Positions 8,888-15,537 of a stretch of DNA of 64,000 bases are shown in pieces. The number at the start of each line of letters is the position of its first letter. Positions within the stretch are counted from its first letter, which is position 1. The position numbers and the translations under genes were made by a program. The stretch lies in assembly GCA_963829355.1 (NCBI GenBank), contig CAWHHZ010000014.1, positions 62,001 through 126,000 on the forward strand, given 5' to 3'. The stretch comes from CAWHHZ01 sp963829355 (lineage in GTDB: Bacteria > Acidobacteriota > Thermoanaerobaculia > Gp7-AA8 > JAHWKK01). The notes under the pieces are model-generated. The model had not been told where the DNA came from, made no database searches, and worked only from the letters and a program-made list of their open reading frames with translations.

Positions 8888-10033
8888 TCGTCGTGGAACG
8901 ACAACTCGAGGCAGTCGACGCGAGCGAGATCGCCTCGATCCGCGAGGCTCTGCGGAAGGAAGAATGCAGATTCGTCTCAGCCTGCCGTCGTGGGGCTGGC
9001 TCTACATCGACCGCCGTCTGCCGTTCCTCTTCCTGCATCGTTCACCGGAGGAGATGCGCACATTCGGCACCGAGATGCTCACGCTCTCGGAGTCGAGCGC
9101 ACTCGTCCTCCCCGATAACGACGATCAGGCCGCTGCGCAGATCCTGCTTCTGGATGGGCTCGTGCAGGAGCTCTCTGAGGAGGGGTGCTATCTCATCATC
9201 GAGCTCGCCGCCAGCGAGGTTGTCGATGTCGATAAGCCGGCGCGACCAGTTCCGATCCCACGGATCGACGTTCACGCTGATCCTCGCGCGAGACGAGGCG
9301 TTGATCGCTGCGATGTGCGAAGCGCTCGAGTCGATCGAGATTCTCGGCCAGAACCCTCGCGTCAGCACACGAGCCCTCGGCGACACATTCATCGGCGGCA
9401 GTCCCGGCGTTACGCACATGCGCATCGTTCTCTCTCCGATCTGGGTCAACCCGGAAACGCGCAAGCCGTTCCCGATCGTGCTGCGCAATCTTCGGGAGCA
9501 ACTGTCGATCGCACTCAAGAAGACGGCAGCATTCTTTTGCCGCCACTACACTTCCGTCACCGTTCCGCACTACGAGTCTCTCGGGCGGCGCGAGGTTCTC
9601 GAGGAGGACTGGTTTGTCGATCGCGAGCTCAGCCGCATCTCGTCGAAGTTCCAGTTCCTTCTCGACATCACGCCGGTCAATCCTCGCGCGGCGTTTCCGC
9701 GAATTCGAAGAGGGAGGCTTTCGAGATGAGCCGGAGTTCTATTACCGGCGGCTCACGTACGATCCGGAGCAGGCGAAAGGGGAGCTGTACCAGGTTCCGG
9801 TTGACGATGTGGAAGATCCGACCCTTCACCGGCTCTTCCGCGAGAAGCGGGCCGAGCTGGCGCGAACTCTCTCGATGCTCGAGCAGCGGAACACGCCGGA
9901 CTTCCTCTACAGCAGTCTTCAGCAGTACGGGACCGTCCGGGATGATCTGCTCGATGCCGCCCGGGCGCTTCTGAAGCGCGCTTCCCGTCGCGTCCCTGCC
10001 ACGGCAGGCGGATGCCGGTGGAGTCGATGCTGA
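8884..10033 (+). pseudogene. QEGLA-motif (DUF1704) protein, N-terminal two thirds, broken by several frameshifts
   Basis: The protein is readable only by changing frame: MIVVERQLEAVDASEIASIRE from 8884; IRLSLPSWGWLYIDRRLPFLF from about 8964; RRDQFRSHGSTFTLILARDEAL from about 9240 through LLDITPVNPRAAF near 9697; REFEEGGFRDEPEFYYRR from about 9700; ASLPRQADAGGVDAEEFGKIAR from about 9990. The conserved blocks follow in the correct family order with almost nothing missing, so at least four one-base indels interrupt an otherwise intact gene. Such clean blocks suggest consensus errors, although true decay cannot be excluded. It overlaps the amidohydrolase stop by ATGA. Confidence 0.75.
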
Positions 10034-10103
10034 GGAGTTCGGCAAGATCGCGCGAGCGGAGATCCAGTCTTATCGGGAGACCTTCGCCGGGATCAGCTCG
10101 GAG

Positions 10104-10769
10104 GTGAAGATCCTCCCCGAGATCACGAGCTTGATGGTGTCGCGCGGGAACCTGATGATCCCTGTCGACCTGTTCATCCCGCAGGGCCGGATCAACGGGC
10201 TTCTTCATCATGAGGTCGGCACCCACATCGTGACCTGGGCCAACGGCAAGAGTCAGCGGCTCTCACAGCTCCACACCGGTTTCGCGGGCTACGACGAATT
10301 GCAGGAGGGCCTCGCGGTGCTGGCGGAGTATCTGGTCGGCGAGCTGAGTGCGGCGCGCATGCGGCTACTCGCGGGGCGTGTCGTCGCGGTGAGGAGTCTG
10401 ATCGAGGGCGCGTCGTTCATCGAGATCTTCCACGAGCTCACCGGACACGGCTTCACCGCGCAGCAGGCATTTACGATCACCATGCGCGTGTGGCGCTCGG
10501 GAGGGCTCACGAAGGATGCCGTCTACCTGCGCGGGCTCGTGCGGTTGCTCGTCTATCTCAGACAGGGTGGGGATCTCGATCTTCTCTATATCGGAAAAAT
10601 CACCGAGAACCATGTCGGACTCGTTCAGGAGTTGAGGCGGCGAGAGATTCTTCGCGAGCCGCCGTTGCGACCGCGTTACCTGCAGTTCCCCGAAGCAGTC
10701 GAGAGACTCGGAGCGATTCGCGAAGGCGCGAGCGTTCTCGATCTCATCCGGAAGGAGACATCGAAGTGA
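10104..10769 (+). CDS. QEGLA-motif (DUF1704) protein, C-terminal part with metalloprotease-like motif
   Basis: The last open segment of the gene starting at 8884. It holds the two name-giving motifs: HHEVGTH (an HExxH-like metal site, near 10210) and DELQEGLAVLAEY (near 10300). The family is annotated as 'flavohemoglobin expression-modulating QEGLA motif protein' and resembles tyrosine-carboxypeptidase-like metalloproteases, with the Glu of QEGLA as probable third ligand. The open frame extends upstream to about 9990 (VDAEEFGKIARAEIQSYRETF), so GTG at 10104 is only the first start codon in this frame. The stop is overlapped by the GTG of the next gene (GTGA, 10766-10769). Confidence 0.78.
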   Translation: MKILPEITSLMVSRGNLMIPVDLFIPQGRINGLLHHEVGTHIVTWANGKSQRLSQLHTGFAGYDELQEGLAVLAEYLVGELSAARMRLLAGRVVAVRSLIEGASFIEIFHELTGHGFTAQQAFTITMRVWRSGGLTKDAVYLRGLVRLLVYLRQGGDLDLLYIGKITENHVGLVQELRRREILREPPLRPRYLQFPEAVERLGAIREGASVLDLIRKETSK

Positions 10770-11815
10770 GATTGGGACTTGTCGTCAACGACATCAATTC
10801 CGAGGGGCCGACCTACACCACCACACGCATCGGAATGAAGGCGCTCGCGATGGGCCATGAAGTGTGGCTGATCGACGTCGAATCATTCATCGCTGACGGA
10901 GACGACGGGGTTATGGCGAACGCACGCGCGGTTCCGGATGGGAAGACCTACCGCAAAGGGGAGAACTACCTCGAGGCGCTTCGGTCCGAAAATGCAAGGG
11001 TGGAACAGATCCGGTTCGCCGACCTCGACGTCGTTCTGCTGCGCAACGACCCGGCAGAGGACGCGGAGGAGCGGCCGTGGGCGCAGCTCGCACCGCTGCT
11101 GTTCGGACAACTCGCCGTGCGGCAGGGGACGCTCGTGCTCAACGATCCTCATTCGCTTGCGAACGCGCTGAACAAGACCTACTTTCAGCACTTCCCGGAG
11201 CGAGTGCGTCCAAAGACGCTGATCAGCCGCAGCGTGGACGATATCCGAGGCTTCATCGAAGAGATGGATGGATCCGCCGTCCTCAAGCCGCTGCAGGGAT
11301 CCGGGGGGCGGAACGTGTTTCTCGTGAAGAAGGAAGACCGGCCGAACCTCAACCAGATGATCGAGGCGATCAGGCGTGATGGCTACGTTGTCGCGCAGGA
11401 GTATCTGAAGGAAGCCACCGAGGGAGACGTGCGGATGTTCGTGATGAACGGACAGCCGCTGCAGGCGGAGGGGCGGTACTGTGCGTACCGGCGGGTGAAC
11501 CGGTCCGGTGACATGCGGAGCAACATCACGGCTGGTGGCGAAGTGGAGCCGGTCGAGGTGACCGACGAGATGCTCGAGCTCGTGGACATCGTGAGGCCGA
11601 AGCTGATCCACGACGGAATGTGGCTGGTCGGATTGGACATCGTCGGGAGCAAGCTGATGGAGGTCAACGTATTCAGCCCCGGCGGCATCGGCAGTGCCGA
11701 ATACACGACGGAGGTCGACTTCCTCGAGGTGATCGTGCAGAGCCTCGAGAAGAAGCTGATGCAGAAGCAGCTCTACGGCCGCAACATCAACAACCTCGCC
11801 CTCGCCACCGTGTAG
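10766..11815 (+). CDS. Glutathione synthase-like ATP-grasp ligase
   Basis: 349 residues from GTG at 10766, which overlaps the QEGLA stop by four bases. The N-terminal domain reads MRLGLVVNDINSE, as in GshB-type pre-ATP-grasp domains. ATP-grasp motifs follow: SAVLKPLQGSGGRNVFLV (phosphate-binding loop), VVAQEYLKEATEGDVRMFVMNG, and a metal-binding end GLDIVGSKLMEVNVFSPGG. GshB joins gamma-glutamylcysteine and glycine; no GshA gene is in the window, so a related peptide ligation is equally possible. Together with the amidohydrolase and the QEGLA protein it makes a compact three-gene operon, a recurrent combination as I recall it. Confidence 0.85.
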   Translation: MRLGLVVNDINSEGPTYTTTRIGMKALAMGHEVWLIDVESFIADGDDGVMANARAVPDGKTYRKGENYLEALRSENARVEQIRFADLDVVLLRNDPAEDAEERPWAQLAPLLFGQLAVRQGTLVLNDPHSLANALNKTYFQHFPERVRPKTLISRSVDDIRGFIEEMDGSAVLKPLQGSGGRNVFLVKKEDRPNLNQMIEAIRRDGYVVAQEYLKEATEGDVRMFVMNGQPLQAEGRYCAYRRVNRSGDMRSNITAGGEVEPVEVTDEMLELVDIVRPKLIHDGMWLVGLDIVGSKLMEVNVFSPGGIGSAEYTTEVDFLEVIVQSLEKKLMQKQLYGRNINNLALATV

Positions 11816-11861
11816 GGGAGGGTGGATTCAGCGCGCGTCTGGGGCGTGCGGGGCGATTCCC

Positions 11862-11943
11862 TGTCATCGCGACTGAGGGATCCGGGCGGTGGATTGCATC
11901 GTTCGCCCAGATTCCTCCTCAGCCTCGCTCGTCGGAATGACAG
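11862..11943. repeat. Degenerate family C repeat, copy 1
   Basis: TGTCATCGCGACTGAGGGATCCGGGCGG at one end and ATTCCTCCTCAGCC...CGTCGGAATGACA at the other. The TGTCAT/ATGACA ends and the internal GGATC/GATTCC pair link it to the better copies at 33.3, 36.6 and 54.4 kb. It lies in the 300-bp gap before the SnoaL-like gene. The rest of the gap (11944-12116) shows nothing else. Confidence 0.55.
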
Positions 11944-12116
11944 ACCTGCTGCCGCCTCTCAGGTGCGTCGTCAAGCGACGTCCATCCGCTCATGACGACG
12001 CCTCCACACGACGCCCCTCTAGCCTCCACCCCTCGACAGGGCTATCATCTCTCCCATCACCCGCACCTCCCGCATCCTCGAACAGGGGATGCGCGCACGG
12101 GAAAGGAAGCGTCATA

Positions 12117-12533
12117 ATGACCGATCGTGAGCGGATCATCGACAGACTCGTGAGGCTCTTCGTCAGCATCGACGAGCGCGACTGGCGAGCCGTTGAGGGC
12201 TGCTTCGCCGACACCGTCTTCTTCGACATGACCTCGCTCGCCGGCGGCACCCCACAGAAGCTCCAGCCCCCCTCGATCACCACCGCCCTCAAAGAGTCCC
12301 TCGGAGCAATCGACGCCTCGCACCACCAGGCCGGCAACTTCCTCGTCGACCGCACTCGTGACGAAGCCGACGTCACGTGTTACGCCCTCGCCATCCACTA
12401 CCGGGAGAGGTCCGAGGGCCGGAACACCCGCACCCTCGCCGGCACCTACGATTTCCACCTGATGCGAGAGGGAGACGACTGGCTGATCGACCTCTTCCGC
12501 TTCACCCTCAGATTCACCGACGGCGGACAGTAG
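12117..12533 (+). CDS. SnoaL/NTF2-fold small protein
   Basis: 138 residues starting at ATG 12117, preceded by GGAAAGGAAG. The pattern is that of SnoaL-like cone-fold proteins: an N-terminal helix IIDRLVRLFVSIDERDWRAVEGCFADTVFFDM, a middle with SLGAIDASHHQAGNFLVD, and C-terminal beta strands ending DDWLIDLFRFTLRFTDG. Members are small enzymes (isomerases, cyclases) or binding proteins. The His pair in DASHHQ could be part of a pocket. No neighbour indicates a substrate. An in-frame opening extends upstream to 11889 but is not coding-like. Confidence 0.72.
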   Translation: MTDRERIIDRLVRLFVSIDERDWRAVEGCFADTVFFDMTSLAGGTPQKLQPPSITTALKESLGAIDASHHQAGNFLVDRTRDEADVTCYALAIHYRERSEGRNTRTLAGTYDFHLMREGDDWLIDLFRFTLRFTDGGQ

Positions 12534-12560
12534 CGTAGCGCCGATTACCAATCGGCCGGG

Positions 12561-12581
12561 CCGCCGGTTTCAAACCGGCGG
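12561..12581. terminator. Perfect palindrome between convergent genes
   Basis: CCGCCGGTTT, one C, then AAACCGGCGG: a perfect 10-bp inverted repeat midway between a plus-strand stop (12533) and a minus-strand stop (12665). It has no T-run on either side, so it is a hairpin that may act bidirectionally rather than a classical terminator. Confidence 0.4.
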
Positions 12582-12664
12582 AAAACCAGCGCCACCTGCC
12601 TGGCGCCGTTGATCGCTCGGCTCTGAGTGGATTACCTCCAGCAAGACTCTCACCCCGGATCGAA

Positions 12665-13795
12665 TCAGTTCCCCGCGATAGCAATCAGTGGCTTGGTCGT
12701 CGGATCATTCGTGAGTTTGTCGACATCGCTGACGAACCCGAATCCGGATCCGCTCATGACCTGCAATTGAACGTGCATATCGTCCTCGATCGGTACGCCG
12801 AACCATGCCGATGCTGAGGACTGCGTGTAGGTACTCGCGTCGAAGCTCTCTATGTGCATGGCGACAAGCCTTCCACCGGCGTCGTACAGGTGCATCTCGA
12901 TCTCTCCCGCTTCCACCTGGTACCAGCCGAAGTTGCTACGGAAGCGGCTGATGTCTCCTGAGAGAGGGGTGACTGCGGTGGTGCCGGCATCCATCAGATC
13001 GCCGTTCTCGATGAGCGTGAACGACTGCCCGACGGTTCCTCCGGACGGGTCGCTGCTGTAGATCCTCGCGATACCGGTCAGCGGCGCAGACGCCTCGATC
13101 CGGATCGAGCCGATCCCCTCGGCGCTGAGCGCAGTCATCAGATCGTCCAGCGTCACCGTCGCTCCGCCGTCGAGCGTGACCTGTGTTTTAAACGACGTTC
13201 CGCTTGGAGACGCGTAGAAGGTGATCTCGACGTCGTTGTTCCCACCGAAAAGATTGATCAACTGCAGTGTGCTGTTCCACTGACTGCCGGTCCCGCCGCG
13301 GATCGCCCCGAAAACGGGAACGTGATAGACGTAACCGGGAATCTTTATGCCGACCAGATCGCCGCCGGAGATCAGCCGGTACGGCAAGCAGTTGTAGCAC
13401 TCGACCGACCGGCTCGTCATCCCGAGCGCCAGGGGCAGGCGCCCTCCCTGCGACCCCGGAACCGATGCCGTTTCGAGGCGTAGCGCGCGTTCCTCGGGCG
13501 AATCGATCTCGAAGGAGAACCATGCGGAACCAGTTTCCTGAGTGTAGGCGCCGGACGAATTGTCCGGTGTGTACGTCCAGGAGGGAAACTCCTCCAGATC
13601 GCCGCCCTGAACTTCGATCTCCCAATCGAGAAACGCAGCCGTCGCCGAGTCGTAGGTGAAGTAGCCCGTGGCCGTGCCACCATCCTCGAACACGACGTCA
13701 TCGAGGATCCATCGTATCGGCCGCGCATGAAGAGATGCCGCGCACACGAGGAGAGAAAGAACGACGATAACTGCAGAAACTGGGTTGTTTCTCAC
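12665..13795 (-). CDS. Exported protein of unknown function, beta-rich
   Basis: 376 residues with a signal peptide (MRNNPVSAVIVVLSLLVCAASLHA). The mature protein opens with RWILDDVVFEDGGTATGYFTYD, a pattern I associate with extracellular domains often seen before sorting signals such as PEP-CTERM, but no such signal is present at the C-terminus (DPTTKPLIAIAGN). Two cysteines (ECYNC) could form a disulfide. The second half (residues 150-370) is rich in Gly, Ser and Thr with alternating hydrophobics, suggesting a second beta-sandwich, with ITFYASPSG and TGIARIYSSDPSG. Start GTG at 13795. Probably surface-exposed; role unknown. Confidence 0.65.
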   Translation of the reverse strand: MRNNPVSAVIVVLSLLVCAASLHARPIRWILDDVVFEDGGTATGYFTYDSATAAFLDWEIEVQGGDLEEFPSWTYTPDNSSGAYTQETGSAWFSFEIDSPEERALRLETASVPGSQGGRLPLALGMTSRSVECYNCLPYRLISGGDLVGIKIPGYVYHVPVFGAIRGGTGSQWNSTLQLINLFGGNNDVEITFYASPSGTSFKTQVTLDGGATVTLDDLMTALSAEGIGSIRIEASAPLTGIARIYSSDPSGGTVGQSFTLIENGDLMDAGTTAVTPLSGDISRFRSNFGWYQVEAGEIEMHLYDAGGRLVAMHIESFDASTYTQSSASAWFGVPIEDDMHVQLQVMSGSGFGFVSDVDKLTNDPTTKPLIAIAGN

Positions 13796-13906
13796 TGGAT
13801 GATCCTTTCGTCGGATGCGTTACGGGCGCATCAGCAACTATCGAATGATTCACGAAGCAGATCTGCACACTGACCGCTCAATACAGCCAGAAACATCCTA
13901 CACCGA

Positions 13907-14515
13907 TCAGAGAGACCCGACGAAAGTCGCGATGCCGGTCATCAGCATCTGGATCGACAGGGCGATCAGGAGCATTCCCATCAGGCGCTCGATCGCGATC
14001 AGGACTTTCTGGTTGAGGTAACGAACGAGCAGGCTCGACGAGAAGATCACGATCGACGAGAGCGTCCACGCGATCAGCAGAGCTGCCAGCCACTCCGGCC
14101 ACCTCAACGGCTCACGGTTCATGATCAGGAGCAAAGTCGCCATCGCGGAAGGCCCCGCGATGTAAGGGATGGCAAGTGGGACAATGAAAGGTTCGCCTTC
14201 GATCTCTTCCTCAAACGATTCTCCCCGCTTCGGAAAGAGCATCCGGATTGCGATGAGGAAGAGGATGACTCCACCGGAGGCCGTCAAAGCCGGTCCCGAG
14301 ATCTGCATCAGGTTCAGAATGTACTGACCGGAGAAGAGAAAGATGATCAGAACGACGAGCGCGATCACGACTTCCCGCATGACGACACGTCGCTGTCGTG
14401 ACGGATGGACGTGCTTCAACGCGGTCAGGAAGAACGGAACGTTCCCGAACGGATCCATGACCAGGAAAAGGAGAAGCGCGGCGGAAAAGATATCCATGAG
14501 TGTTTTCAGAGACAC
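13907..14515 (-). CDS. MarC-family integral membrane protein
   Basis: 202 residues with six predicted membrane spans. The N-terminus LFLVMDPFGNVPFFLTAL is the MarC signature (DPxGNxPxF), and GPSAMATLLLIMN near the middle is the second conserved segment. MarC proteins are often called NAAT transporters or multiple antibiotic resistance proteins, but their function is not settled. It is transcribed away from the CIA30 gene; the 308-bp gap between them holds a family B repeat. Confidence 0.87.
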   Translation of the reverse strand: MSLKTLMDIFSAALLLFLVMDPFGNVPFFLTALKHVHPSRQRRVVMREVVIALVVLIIFLFSGQYILNLMQISGPALTASGGVILFLIAIRMLFPKRGESFEEEIEGEPFIVPLAIPYIAGPSAMATLLLIMNREPLRWPEWLAALLIAWTLSSIVIFSSSLLVRYLNQKVLIAIERLMGMLLIALSIQMLMTGIATFVGSL

Positions 14516-14593
14516 CCGATGAACGGCTTGATCGGGCCTTGCCGTAGTTTAGCCGAACCTCAACCTGGCGACGATCTGCTATGCAGCAGCCCG

Positions 14594-14740
14594 GCAGCGC
14601 GGGGACAGGGAGCGCGGGGACCAGGGAGCGCGGGGACAGGTCTTTGCCTGTCGGTCGGCTCCACGAGCAGTAGACTTTCCTGCCGGTTTGACCGATTTTT
14701 CTACGAGCAGTAGACAACCGTAGACCAAAGACCTGTCCCC
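14594..14740. repeat. Family B (REP-like) repeat cluster between divergent genes
   Basis: Three tandem GAGCGCGGGGACAGG-type units (14594-14640, one with an extra C) run into GGGGACAGGTCTTTG (14632-14646). Its exact inverse CAAAGACCTGTCCCC stands at 14726-14740. Between the two arms ACGAGCAGTAGAC occurs twice (14663-14675, 14703-14715). The same 15-mer and its inverse recur around the RAYT transposase at 46 kb. The remainder of the gap 14516-14823 shows nothing else clear. Confidence 0.75.
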
Positions 14741-14823
14741 GGTCCCGGTCACAGAGTTGCAGGGCTGGTATGCCAGAGTCAGCGGTCGACGATGCTCGTT
14801 CTCGAGCTGAAAGGAAGGGAGCG

Positions 14824-15315
14824 ATGTCAACGAAACGAACGGTCGTCGATTTCGGTGCGGGCGAGGCTGCCTGGTCGAGTATCGATGACGTGGTGATGGG
14901 TGGGCGTTCGTCGAGCGAGATGATCGTCGAGGATGGAGTCGGTGTGTTTCGAGGGGACGTCTCGCTCGAAAACGGAGGTGGGTTCGCGTCGGTGCGCTCC
15001 CGGCCGCGGGACTGTGATCTGTCCGACGGCGAGTCGCTGATTCTGAGAGTTCGTGGCGACGGAAAGCGCTACAGTCTCCGGGTGAGAACGACCGAGTCCT
15101 TCGACGGGGTCAGCTATGAATCATCGTTCGAGACGAGTGGGGAGTGGGAGTCGGTCAATATCAGTATTCGCGATCTCGTCCCTGTTTTCCGTGGGGACGA
15201 GCTCGCCGATCATCCGCCCCTCGATCCCTCGAAGGTCCGCACGTTCGGTCTGATGATCAAGGATCGGCAGGCGGGCCCGTTCCGGCTGGAGATCGCCTGG
15301 ATCGGGGTGGGGTAG
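14824..15315 (+). CDS. CIA30-family protein
   Basis: 163 residues. The start ATG at 14824 lies after AAAGGAAGGGA; an upstream in-frame ATG at 14770 lacks a site. The domain pattern is that of complex I intermediate-associated protein 30: WSSIDDVVMGGRSSSEM near the N-terminus, GVFRGDVSLENGGGFASVRS, LILRVRGDGKRYSLRVR, and FGLMIKDRQAGPFRLEIAWI at the end. It is a galactose-binding-like beta-sandwich. In eukaryotes it helps complex I assembly; bacterial members have no settled role. No complex I genes are nearby. Confidence 0.85.
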   Translation: MSTKRTVVDFGAGEAAWSSIDDVVMGGRSSSEMIVEDGVGVFRGDVSLENGGGFASVRSRPRDCDLSDGESLILRVRGDGKRYSLRVRTTESFDGVSYESSFETSGEWESVNISIRDLVPVFRGDELADHPPLDPSKVRTFGLMIKDRQAGPFRLEIAWIGVG

Positions 15316-15356
15316 TCGAGAAGGCGTGAAAGCAACGGGACGCCCGATCACGCGAG

Positions 15357-15469
15357 TGTCATCCTGAGCGAAGCGAAGGATCGCGTACGACAAGACTCGA
15401 AGTGAATTGCGGAGGGGACCGAGGGCGAGTATGACTCCACGCGATCCTTCGCTGGCGCTCAGGATGACA
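15357..15469. repeat. Family A repeat, copy 4
   Basis: TGTCATCCTGAGCGAAGCG at the left, GCTGGCGCTCAGGATGACA at the right, inner GAAGGATCGCGTACG and GCGATCCTTCGC. It lies between the convergent CIA30 and kinase genes. Confidence 0.82.
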
Positions 15470-15537
15470 GCCCGGGGGAGTTCCAGAGCAGCGCGCGATC
15501 GAGATTCGGAGCGGCGGCGAGCTGACCGCTCCCTGTC

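Noticed and set aside
14594..14740. Short regular repeats considered as a CRISPR array
   Set aside because: Units are directly adjacent with no unique spacers, and no cas genes are present.
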